A stretch of DNA of 54,750 bases from Roseivirga sp. UBA6061 (GTDB lineage Bacteria > Bacteroidota > Bacteroidia > Cytophagales > Cyclobacteriaceae): contig DIYF01000153.1 of the NCBI GenBank assembly GCA_002427745.1, positions 1-54,750 of the forward strand, in the 5' to 3' direction. The position numbers were made by a program, and so were the translations under genes. The notes under the pieces are model-generated. The model did no database searches and was not told the DNA's origin. It worked only from the letters and a program-made list of their open reading frames with translations. The first letter of the stretch is position 1. Every line of letters begins with the position of its first letter. Positions 42,871-50,586 of this stretch are shown piece after piece.

Positions 42871-44202
42871 ATGAAGACATTAAGAATAAACATTATTGCT
42901 TGTCTGCTCGCACTGGTGCCCATGTTCATCATGGCCCAGGAGGATGATCAGGTGCTAAAAGCAAGAGGAGGTAAATTCGCACTGACCAATGCGAAAATCT
43001 ATACCGTTACCAACGGGGTTATTGAAAATGGCACATTGCTTATCAACAATGGCGTGATCGAAGCAGTGGGTACTAACGTCAGAATCCCTGCCGATGCCGA
43101 GGTAATTGACGTTAATGGGAAAGAGATTTATCCGGGTATGATTGACAGCGGCACAACGCTTGGCCTGGCAGAAATCAGTTCTATCGCTGAAGCCAACGAC
43201 TTCAGGGAGTTTGGAGCTTTAACGCCTCAAATGCAGGCATTGACAGCTGTTAATCCCAATTCTGTAGCCATTCCCGTTACCAGGGTAAGTGGTGTTACTA
43301 CAGTGTGGACCATGCCGAGAGGCGGAATACTTCCAGGAACTGCCGCCAGTATAAACCTTTTCGGATATACACCTGATCAGATGGATGCCGGCTCTAAAGG
43401 AATTGTGATGAACTTTCCTTCTACAGCCGGAGGCCGTAGGTTTAGAAGACTATCTGCAGAGGAAAGAAAGAAAAGACAGGAAAAGGCACTTAAGACGGTA
43501 AACGATGCCTGGGATAAGGCTGAGCTATACGCCAGCATTGAGAATTCTGACGATGTGCGCTCTTACCCTGAGATTGAGGCTTTAGTGCCGGTAGTGAAAG
43601 GTGAATTGACACTGTTTATTGAGGCCAATGCAGCTAAGGATATTCTTAGTGCCATCGAGTGGGTGGAAAAGAGAGGTTACAAAAAAGTGGTACTGACAGG
43701 TGTATCAGAAGGCTGGAGAGTGGCTGATGAAATTGCCAAATCAGGCCTTTCTGTAATCACAGGTCCGGTACAAGCCGTACCTACCCGTCAGTCTGATGCT
43801 TATGATGCGGCCTATGCTAACCCTGGTGTCATGGCGGAAGCGGGCATAAAAGTAGCCATTCGTACCATGGAGGCTGAAAATGTAAGAAACCTCCCCTATC
43901 ATGCAGGATTTGCTGCTGCTTATGGCATGGGCAGAGAAGAGGCACTTAAGGCCATCACCATCAATGCAGCTGAAATTCTGGGTGTCGGTGATCAGCTGGG
44001 TTCTATCGAAGTAGGTAAGAAAGCCAACTTCTTTGTAGCTACCGGTGATCCTTTTGAAACATCCACTAAGATCACAGATCTGTTCATTGACGGTTATAAA
44101 GTACCTATGACCAGTCGTCAGATCAGACTGTATGATGAGTTCCTGAACAGAAACCCCAGTACGGATAAAACCAAGCCGGCTGTCTCTATCAAGAAAAAGT
44201 AA
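42871..44202 (+). CDS. Amidohydrolase-fold protein 3, without metal ligands
   Basis: A 443-residue exported protein (signal peptide 1-22). The fold is retained (TLLINNGVIEAVGTNVRIPADAEVIDV near the start, GSIEVGKKANFFVATGDPFE near the end), but the HxH site reads YPGMIDSGTTLGLAE and later His ligands are gone, leaving VLTGVSEGWRVADEIAK and LPYHAGFAAAYGMGREEA. It is probably a non-catalytic partner of the middle enzyme. Operon terminator follows at 44228-44253. Confidence 0.85.
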   Translation: MKTLRINIIACLLALVPMFIMAQEDDQVLKARGGKFALTNAKIYTVTNGVIENGTLLINNGVIEAVGTNVRIPADAEVIDVNGKEIYPGMIDSGTTLGLAEISSIAEANDFREFGALTPQMQALTAVNPNSVAIPVTRVSGVTTVWTMPRGGILPGTAASINLFGYTPDQMDAGSKGIVMNFPSTAGGRRFRRLSAEERKKRQEKALKTVNDAWDKAELYASIENSDDVRSYPEIEALVPVVKGELTLFIEANAAKDILSAIEWVEKRGYKKVVLTGVSEGWRVADEIAKSGLSVITGPVQAVPTRQSDAYDAAYANPGVMAEAGIKVAIRTMEAENVRNLPYHAGFAAAYGMGREEALKAITINAAEILGVGDQLGSIEVGKKANFFVATGDPFETSTKITDLFIDGYKVPMTSRQIRLYDEFLNRNPSTDKTKPAVSIKKK

Positions 44203-44227
44203 AAGCATTATCAATCAACATATGAAA

Positions 44228-44253
44228 GGCGACCTGAAGGGGTCGCTTTTTTT
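44228..44253 (+). terminator. Terminator of the amidohydrolase operon
   Basis: GCGACC (44229-44234) pairs with GGTCGC (44241-44246) with a 6-base loop, followed by a run of seven T. It begins 26 bases after the stop. Confidence 0.85.
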
Positions 44254-44948
44254 ATGCCCGCTTCTTTCTGCGAGGACACACAGAGTTCACATAAATACAA
44301 TAAACCGGTGCTCAAACCCTGTCTGACGCTTTGTACATTCACTGTTAAAATATATCAAATCATTTGTTTAACTTCTATTCAGATAGCGTGAGGTAACTCA
44401 CTGTTATTGAATGCTTTCACCGGCCTCGTTTCACTAAAACCTAAACACCGCATGGACCCACATCATAACCTCATGAGCAGTTCTTTTATGACGGACCTGC
44501 CGTTGCAATTGGAGCTGGCACGAAAACTCCTCAGAAAGACTCCTTTCTTATCATCACTCCGAAAAAGGTTTTATAACTACAGAGCAGAGGTCATTGCCAA
44601 GATCAACGCCTTGTCCATGTCAAAGCGTGGAGAAACTATAGGTATTGAGTAGAACAGGTGCTTCAACCTTTCATTTCACCTCCATGTTGTTTGTACTAAT
44701 CGCCACCTACCTTTTAAGAAGGAAGCAGAGCACATCTCGCTCTAATCAATGAGACTGTGACATAACTGTCTTATCAATTCTACAGGAACCTTCCCCCGTG
44801 GTTTTTGCCTGGAAATCTCTGTTGCTCTCTCAGAAGCAGGCATAAGAGAAGCGGAAATAATTTGCAACGCTATTGCAACTCTCTTAAATTGCATTGGGTC
44901 AAAGAAGTAAACCGGTGTTTAAACCTGTTTGAAACTCAATGTATTGTT
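44254..44948. other. 695-bp stretch with at most one small ORF
   Basis: Apart from the uncertain small ORF at 44452-44652, no gene, repeat or clear regulatory site is seen. The first ATG with a signal peptide for the next gene is at 44949. Confidence 0.5.
44452..44652 (+). CDS. Possible small basic protein, unknown
   Basis: An ATG-started frame of 66 residues, basic and likely helical (LELARKLLRKTPFLSSLRKRFYNYRAEVIAKINAL). It lies in an otherwise empty stretch. It has no recognisable family, no signal peptide and no strong translation signal, so it may be chance. Kept because the composition (amphipathic helix, Lys/Arg-rich) is protein-like. Confidence 0.3.
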   Translation: MDPHHNLMSSSFMTDLPLQLELARKLLRKTPFLSSLRKRFYNYRAEVIAKINALSMSKRGETIGIE

Positions 44949-45548
44949 ATGAAACATCTTCTTCTGGTCTGCCTTCTCATTATTTCCCTCTGCTCTGTTA
45001 ATGCTCAAAATGTTTATCTGGAAGGCGGTGTAGCCTTAGGCAGCGTTCCCAATGCCGATGATAACAGCCGGGGCAAAGCCATGCTCTATGTAGCCGGGTA
45101 CAGGACCTTTTCCGATCATTTCGCCCTGGGCCTCGAATTATCTACCGGGGGTGACTTCATACCGGGTGATAACAGCACCTTTGAAGGCAATACAGAAATA
45201 CTGAACCCTGATGATACCAACTGGAGCAGCGCCATGGTCAAAGGTCGCTACTACTTCACCACCGGCCCTTCCCCCCTATATGCCGGAGCAGGTTTGGGCA
45301 TCAACTCTTACTGGAATTACGTCCATACAGTAGAAAGCAAAACCGTCAGTAAAATCAACCTGGCGGTTGCTCCTGAAATAGGTATCGACATCAGAAAGCG
45401 TCTCAATGTATCCATGCGTTATTTGATAGGCGGAAGCACTGACTCCTTTGAGGGAATCAGAACACAAAATGCCAATGACCGCATTTCAATTCAGAGCCAG
45501 AAAGTCAGCATTTTTCTGTTCAGTATGGCGCTTCGCTTAAACCTCTAA
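44949..45548 (+). CDS. Small outer-membrane beta-barrel protein
   Basis: A 199-residue protein; ATG 44949 gives the signal peptide MKHLLLVCLLIISLCSVNAQ, and the longer upstream frame is not needed. The mature part alternates amphipathic beta strands (VYLEGGVALGSVPN, HFALGLELSTGG, MVKGRYYFTTG, PLYAGAGLGINSYW, VAPEIGIDIRKRLNVSMRYLIGG) and ends in a C-terminal strand FLFSMALRLNL. This is the pattern of an eight-stranded OmpW/OprF-like barrel. Function is unknown. Its last 12 bases overlap the convergent GH1 gene end. Confidence 0.8.
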   Translation: MKHLLLVCLLIISLCSVNAQNVYLEGGVALGSVPNADDNSRGKAMLYVAGYRTFSDHFALGLELSTGGDFIPGDNSTFEGNTEILNPDDTNWSSAMVKGRYYFTTGPSPLYAGAGLGINSYWNYVHTVESKTVSKINLAVAPEIGIDIRKRLNVSMRYLIGGSTDSFEGIRTQNANDRISIQSQKVSIFLFSMALRLNL

Positions 45549-46922
45549 GGAGTTTTTGGCAATCACCTGACTGAACCATTTGGCAGAAGACTTAGGTATT
45601 CTTTCCAGCGTATCGTAGTCTACCCAATTGAGACCAAATCTGGAACTGTAGCCGAGTGCCCATTCGAAGTTATCGAACATACTCCAGGCAAAATAGCCTT
45701 TGAGGTCAACACCCTTATCAATTGCCTCTTTACAGGCAGTCAGGTAGCCTTTATAGTAGCTCAGGCGTGTGTTTGTATCGTCTACCTCACCGTTGATCTC
45801 TTTGTCGTCACAGGCAAAGCCATTCTCGGTAATGTATATAGAAGGTTGATCATAACGTGCGCTGATCCACTCCAGGAGCTTTCTACAACCCCAGGGCACC
45901 ACCGCCCAATCCATGGCCGTAAGCTCCCAGGATTTGTCCTGAGACAGCAGTACATCCTGATCTTCAGAGATACCACCATTACCGGCTATGTTATCCTGAG
46001 CATTGGCAGCATCTGTATTAGCGGCAAACATCGTGGTATAGTGATTCAAACCGAAAAAGTCAGATGAACCCAGTATCATTGCTCTGTCTTCCTCTGTAAA
46101 CTGTGGCAACCTCTCTCCCAGCCTTTCACGCATCACAGCGGGGTAATCTCCCTTATACACAGGATCAGCAAACCAGCCAAGGAAGAAGAGCATGGCTCTT
46201 TCTGCCGCCTCTACATCTTCTGGTTTATCAGTCAAAGGTTCCCTCCAGTCACAGTTGTTGGTAATACCGATAGAACCATTCTGGTGGGCGTATTTCTCCC
46301 TATATACTTTAACAGCCCTGGCATGGGACCTCAACAGATTGTGAGCAGCCAGGTAAGGCTCTGAATTGGACTTGCGGCCCGGAGCAAAAGCTCCCTGACC
46401 ATAACCCAGAATAGAAACTACCCAGGGCTCATTTAATGTAATCCAGTTTTTCACCCGGTCACCGAACCGGCTGAAACAAAGATCGGCATACACCTCGAAC
46501 CTGTCGGCTATACTATCGTTCAGCCAGCCGTCCTCTTCTGTTTGCAGAGCTAGTGGCAGATCCCAGTGATACAGCGTTACCCAGGGGGTAATGCCATTGT
46601 CAAGCAGTTCATCAATCAGGTCAGAGTAAAACTTAATACCCTCCTCATTCACTTCTCCTTTGCCATCAGGCATCACCCGGGGCCAGGCTATCGAGAAGCG
46701 ATAAGCTTTAAATCCCTGAGACTTCATCAAAGCGACATCCTCTTTGTATTTGTGATAATGATCGATGGCTATATTACCATTGTCACCATTCTTGATACGG
46801 TTGGGAATCGTGCAGAACGCATCCCAGATAGATGGCCCCTTGCCATCTTTATCGTGCGCTCCTTCTATTTGATAAGCCGAGGTAGCCGAACCCCAGATAA
46901 AGTCTTGTGGAAACTGATTCAT
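45537..46922 (-). CDS. Family 1 glycoside hydrolase (beta-glucosidase-like)
   Basis: A 461-residue enzyme of family GH1; ATG 46922 is preferred to a TTG three codons upstream. Motifs: FIWGSATSAYQIEGA near the start, acid/base Glu about 162 in TLNEPWV, nucleophile Glu about 365 in YITENGFA, and SLLDNFEW-like SMFDNFEWALGYSSRFGL near 410. It is a TIM barrel that removes beta-linked glucose or a similar sugar by retention. No signal peptide, so it acts on imported sugars in the cytoplasm. Neighbours are unrelated, so the sugar cannot be narrowed down. Confidence 0.95.
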   Translation of the reverse strand: MNQFPQDFIWGSATSAYQIEGAHDKDGKGPSIWDAFCTIPNRIKNGDNGNIAIDHYHKYKEDVALMKSQGFKAYRFSIAWPRVMPDGKGEVNEEGIKFYSDLIDELLDNGITPWVTLYHWDLPLALQTEEDGWLNDSIADRFEVYADLCFSRFGDRVKNWITLNEPWVVSILGYGQGAFAPGRKSNSEPYLAAHNLLRSHARAVKVYREKYAHQNGSIGITNNCDWREPLTDKPEDVEAAERAMLFFLGWFADPVYKGDYPAVMRERLGERLPQFTEEDRAMILGSSDFFGLNHYTTMFAANTDAANAQDNIAGNGGISEDQDVLLSQDKSWELTAMDWAVVPWGCRKLLEWISARYDQPSIYITENGFACDDKEINGEVDDTNTRLSYYKGYLTACKEAIDKGVDLKGYFAWSMFDNFEWALGYSSRFGLNWVDYDTLERIPKSSAKWFSQVIAKNSLEV

Positions 46923-47107
46923 AGGCTGCAATTATGCTTATAAAAATATGATATGAAAGTGATTTTTCAATTGACAAAGACTGAAGTGTCCTTTGAGAAA
47001 TTCTTGTAGGGTTAATCGTAAGAAAAATATCCTGTATCAGGCCTCATCAATAATTCATCACACAAGTGTCAGGCCGTTTTATAGTAGAGAATCTTATCTT
47101 TAATCGT

Positions 47108-47542
47108 ATGGAAAGACCCAAAGTCGGAATTGGTGTAATCATTAAAAACAGCAAAGGACAAATACTTATTGGTAAGCGCAAAGGCAGCCACTCTCCTTTT
47201 TACTCCATCCCCGGTGGACACCTGGAAATGGGAGAAACTTTTGAACAGGCTGCCGTGAAAGAAGTGCTCGAAGAAACCGGAATCAATATATTCTCACCCA
47301 AGGTGATTTGCGTCACCAACAATCTGGAGACCTACCAAAATGAGGGTAAACATTACATCTCTGTTACGCTGATGACTGACCAGTATGAAGGGATTCCTGT
47401 AGTATTGGAACCAGACAAATGTGAAAGCTGGCAGTGGGTGGCCCCTCAAGCAATACCCCAACCGCATTTCGATGCCAGCGCCTATGCCATTGACTGCTAT
47501 TTAAAGAAGGCCTTTTATATCCCCAATCAGAATAGTCAATGA
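47108..47542 (+). CDS. Nudix hydrolase
   Basis: A 144-residue Nudix protein; ATG 47108 is preferred to a GTG 14 codons upstream. The Nudix box is GHLEMGETFEQAAVKEVLEETGI (residues about 39-61), with Lys in place of the usual Arg of REUxEE. YSIPGGHL precedes it. It hydrolyses a nucleoside diphosphate linked to another group; the IPGGHLE variant is seen in nucleotide triphosphate pyrophosphatases of the cytosine-type DCTPP/MutT class, but the exact substrate is open. Overlaps the next gene by 4 bases (ATGA). Confidence 0.92.
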   Translation: MERPKVGIGVIIKNSKGQILIGKRKGSHSPFYSIPGGHLEMGETFEQAAVKEVLEETGINIFSPKVICVTNNLETYQNEGKHYISVTLMTDQYEGIPVVLEPDKCESWQWVAPQAIPQPHFDASAYAIDCYLKKAFYIPNQNSQ

Positions 47543-48402
47543 ACGTCTATTTGAAATTAAGGAAAAACAGACTATCGAAACTCGACCGCAGATGTCTATG
47601 GACATTCGGTTTTGCCTGGGGGCTTGCAGCCATACTTGAATTCCTGGCTCTTCCCGTCAGCCTTTATGCTGTGCTTATATCCCTGAGTATTGCTCCTCTG
47701 AGTATTCTGGTTGTATCCGCTCTAAAAAGATTGCTGAACAGACCAAAATTACCCGTAGAAGAGTCAGCCCAATTTAAACTCAGGGTAAACCCTAAGACTG
47801 AAAACACTGATGTTCTCTCTCATAAAGACCTTGAACGGGTCGGTAACTACATTCTCATCACAGAACCCGGTGTTTCTGTGACAGAAATAACGAGAAAAAG
47901 TGCTTCAGAACTGATTCAACGGTATCCGGAACTTGTACTGGAAAAAGTCAGCGCTCCGGTTGGCTTCAAATACACAGCAGCAGGACAACTCGTAGTAAAT
48001 CTGTCAAAAGGGTTCGCCATGCTCATGGTAATCATAACTCTACTATTTGGTTTTGAAGTCTACCCGTACTTTTCAAATATCATGATGCCATGGAACAGGG
48101 CTTCTGCTATTGCAGCCACGACAGAATGGGGAGGACTGGCGGAATTACCCGGGAGCCACTGGTTTATGACCATTGAAACGGAAGGAAGCATGTTTACCCG
48201 CACTTTTAAGATAAGTTTCAGAAGTAATCCGGATAGAATCAGGGAGTGGGTTGAAGAGAGTTATGGTATCCGGGATGTGATACCAGTCAATGATAACGGC
48301 TATACTATATACAGGAGTGTCGGCTATAAAAAATCAATCGGGGGAACAGTGGCCGTTGACTATGAAACAGGCCGGGTAAATATTGAAATGAGTTGGAGTT
48401 AA
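47539..48402 (+). CDS. Membrane protein of unknown function
   Basis: A 287-residue protein with two hydrophobic segments near the N-terminus (about 22-60) and another at about 155-175. The region between (about 75-145) and the C-terminal about 100 residues are soluble; the latter, with GSHWFMTIETEGSMFTRTFKISFRSNPDRIREWVEESYGI, looks like a small alpha/beta domain. I do not recognise the family. The start overlaps the Nudix stop by 4 bases, so the two are translated together. Confidence 0.7.
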   Translation: MNVYLKLRKNRLSKLDRRCLWTFGFAWGLAAILEFLALPVSLYAVLISLSIAPLSILVVSALKRLLNRPKLPVEESAQFKLRVNPKTENTDVLSHKDLERVGNYILITEPGVSVTEITRKSASELIQRYPELVLEKVSAPVGFKYTAAGQLVVNLSKGFAMLMVIITLLFGFEVYPYFSNIMMPWNRASAIAATTEWGGLAELPGSHWFMTIETEGSMFTRTFKISFRSNPDRIREWVEESYGIRDVIPVNDNGYTIYRSVGYKKSIGGTVAVDYETGRVNIEMSWS

Positions 48403-48425
48403 TTCTGATTTGCTTTTGATCTAAA

Positions 48426-48782
48426 ATGACTATATTACTTTACAATTTTGTTTCAACCCTGAGCATGCAAAACGAAGTTTCTGTTAAGAAGTCTGTTAAA
48501 TCGGAGTTCGTTAGCGAAAAGCAACTTTTGGCTATAAGTCTTATTATTGCGACTTACTTTCTTACCATTTTCCTCCTTAACTTTTTTCAGGTTGATTTTA
48601 CCCTCATTGGTGTCTTCAGAGAGATACTAACCGTCCCCATGCTGTTAGGTCAGCTTATGTTTCTTGTGATCGGAATCATAATACTGGTAAGAAAAAAGGA
48701 ATCCAGACTGAAATACCTGACTGTGATGAGTGTGCTGCTACTGGCTACTTCTTCATTCCTGACCATAGGCAGCTTTTTCTGA
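48426..48782 (+). CDS. Small membrane protein, unknown
   Basis: A 118-residue protein with three hydrophobic segments (about 34-52, 68-87 and 96-115) and basic residues between. A start at ATG 48465 (MQNEVSVKKS) would remove 13 hydrophobic residues and fits the membrane layout as well. No family recognised. It follows the unknown membrane protein by 23 bases, so all three plus-strand genes may form an operon. Confidence 0.6.
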   Translation: MTILLYNFVSTLSMQNEVSVKKSVKSEFVSEKQLLAISLIIATYFLTIFLLNFFQVDFTLIGVFREILTVPMLLGQLMFLVIGIIILVRKKESRLKYLTVMSVLLLATSSFLTIGSFF

Positions 48783-48801
48783 TCTACTGTCGACAATCTA
48801 C

Positions 48802-48829
48802 AAAAAAGCCCGAATCTTTGATTCGAGCT
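48802..48829 (-). terminator. Terminator of the BlaI/BlaR operon
   Basis: On the minus strand CGAATC (48825-48820) pairs with GATTCG (48816-48811), extended by GC pairs, followed by a T-run (48807-48802). It begins 19 bases after the BlaR-like stop. Confidence 0.75.
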
Positions 48830-48847
48830 CTTCCATGTCATTAATTC

Positions 48848-50092
48848 TTACTTGAGCTTAAACTCAAACGGTATGTTCAATACTGTACTCACAGATTTCC
48901 CGTCCTTTTGAGCAGGAGTAAATTCTCCGAGCTTATTGATTACTCTGATCACTTCGGCTTTCAATTCTTTACTCATGCCAGATGTATCTGCATCAGTTGA
49001 CTGATCGGCATAGCCGACCACAACCACTTGCTGCAAGAGCTCTCCTCTCCTTTGCTTAGCCTTTACCTGATCAACAGAACCATCGGTATTGACACGAAAA
49101 CTGACCACCACACTCCCGGTGTTCCCCTGCTTACGCGCTGTAGCCGGATACTTAACCTGACTCCTGATCAGGCGATACATTTCAGCTTGTCCTTCCTTGT
49201 AAACTGCCTGTGAGTCAACGGAAGTCAGCAGCTCACCGGGGTTGGTGAATGCTGTCGACAATACCAGTACTGCCATAATACATGCATGCCATCCAATTCG
49301 GTAATACACTCTTTTACTCTTTCTTTCTACTTGTGTCATCATTTCAAACCTTTTAATTAGACTTACTTTATTGATTAGATTATTTCCCAAACTCACTGCT
49401 ACGCCTGTAGTAGATTGAAAAAGTAACTGCTGGTAATCAGTCAGATCAAAGCCAAGGTTTAACACCTGTTTGTCGGCTATAAACTCGTGCTCTGAACGAA
49501 TGGCCTTTTGAAACAGCCATATAGCCGGGTGAAACCAAAAAAGTATAGTAGCAAACTCCAATAGCAGTGAGTCTGCTGAATGCCATTGGTCGCGGTGATA
49601 TTTTTCATGGACCATTACCGCTTCAAGTTGTTCTTTGTCGAGCTGATCATTGCCGATAAATAAGATATTGAAGAAGGTAAAAGGCGAAAGTGGCTTATCT
49701 ACTCTGGCCACGAGAAAGCCACGCTCATGGTTTTTGGTGGCTCCCGCATACAGGCGGGCGAGATGGATCATGCTGTTCAGGAAACGAACTGAAAAGACTC
49801 CTGCTCCTGCCAGATACAGCCACAGCCAGATATTGATATTACTTTGGGACTCTGACTGTTCCGGAATTACAGACAGGCTCAATGAGATGGTCTCTACCAG
49901 ACTACCTTCCAGTGTTTCCTGAACTACCGGAATGCTCTCAAAACCTACAAAAGGCAGAACCACTGAAAAAACAATACAAAAGAGCCCCAGCAAACGGTTA
50001 GCCTGGTGGCTCAGAGGTTGCCTGAGTAAAAAACGATAGGCCAGATAAAGGACAGCCAGAGAAATTCCGGATTTAATCAGGTAGACTTCCAT
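48848..50092 (-). CDS. M56/BlaR1-type sensor protease with TonB-like C-terminus
   Basis: A 414-residue protein with membrane helices near 5-25, 37-52, 88-105 and about 270-290. The M56 zinc protease motif is H162-E-K-Y-H166 in AVMVHEKYHRDQW with a downstream EHEFIADKQVL. The C-terminal region (about 305-414) is TonB-like: YPATARKQGNTGSVVVSFRVNTDGSVDQVK. Such proteins cleave the BlaI-type repressor when a signal is sensed, often cell-wall or beta-lactam stress; in Bacteroidota the TonB-like tail replaces the penicillin-binding sensor. It overlaps the BlaI stop by one base, and the pair is one operon. Confidence 0.93.
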   Translation of the reverse strand: MEVYLIKSGISLAVLYLAYRFLLRQPLSHQANRLLGLFCIVFSVVLPFVGFESIPVVQETLEGSLVETISLSLSVIPEQSESQSNINIWLWLYLAGAGVFSVRFLNSMIHLARLYAGATKNHERGFLVARVDKPLSPFTFFNILFIGNDQLDKEQLEAVMVHEKYHRDQWHSADSLLLEFATILFWFHPAIWLFQKAIRSEHEFIADKQVLNLGFDLTDYQQLLFQSTTGVAVSLGNNLINKVSLIKRFEMMTQVERKSKRVYYRIGWHACIMAVLVLSTAFTNPGELLTSVDSQAVYKEGQAEMYRLIRSQVKYPATARKQGNTGSVVVSFRVNTDGSVDQVKAKQRRGELLQQVVVVGYADQSTDADTSGMSKELKAEVIRVINKLGEFTPAQKDGKSVSTVLNIPFEFKLK

Positions 50093-50472
50093 CAGTTCTT
50101 TCTTTTCTTATTGACCTGCTTTTGTAATGATGTAATGAGCTCCTCCATTTCTTCCACAGACAGGTTATCCTGATTGGAAAACTGCGATACCATTGTATTA
50201 AAAGAGTTTGCGAAATAGGTTTTCACAAAAGACCTGATAAAGCCATTGGTATAGTCTTCTTTCGCTATAAGGGGATAATACTGATAGGTATTGGCGATAG
50301 GAATTCTGCCCACAACACCCTTTTTCTCCAGTATCTTAACGATAGTCGCCACGGTGGTATAGGCAGGCCTGGGCTCCTCATAATGAGCAACAACCTCTCT
50401 GATTATCCCCTTTTCAATAGACCAGAGGATGTTCATCACTTTCTCTTCTGCTTTAGTCAGTGTAAGGTTCAT
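50092..50472 (-). CDS. BlaI/MecI/CopY-family repressor
   Basis: A 126-residue winged-helix repressor. LTKAEEKVMNILWSIEKGIIREVVAHYEEPRPAYTTVATIVKILEKKGVVGR is the DNA-binding part and YQYYPLIAKEDY the start of the dimerisation helices; the Lys-rich end is KQVNKKRKN. It should repress its own operon by binding the TACTA/TTAGTA dyads upstream of its start and be inactivated by proteolysis through the M56 partner encoded next to it. Confidence 0.94.
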   Translation of the reverse strand: MNLTLTKAEEKVMNILWSIEKGIIREVVAHYEEPRPAYTTVATIVKILEKKGVVGRIPIANTYQYYPLIAKEDYTNGFIRSFVKTYFANSFNTMVSQFSNQDNLSVEEMEELITSLQKQVNKKRKN

Positions 50473-50481
50473 ATGACAAAA

Positions 50482-50538
50482 CTACTAATACCTTAATAGA
50501 ATTACTAACAACTTAGTAGATATACTACAAGCTTAGTA
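50482..50538. promoter_or_regulatory. Three BlaI-type operator dyads at 20-bp spacing
   Basis: Three inverted repeats of the form TACTAA-N4-TTAGTA: TACTAA/TTAATA (50483-50498), TACTAA/TTAGTA (50503-50518, perfect) and TACTAC/TTAGTA (50523-50538). Their centres are exactly 20 bp apart, so they face nearly the same side of the helix. They lie just upstream of the BlaI start (50472), as expected for autoregulation. Confidence 0.8.
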
Positions 50539-50586
50539 GTTTTGTTTCAAAAGAGTTGATTTTTTTGAAGCCTCTATGCTTCCGGA

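Noticed and set aside
44254..44451. Possible promoter or small RNA after the amidohydrolase terminator
   Set aside because: No hairpin, motif or open frame strong enough to support a call.
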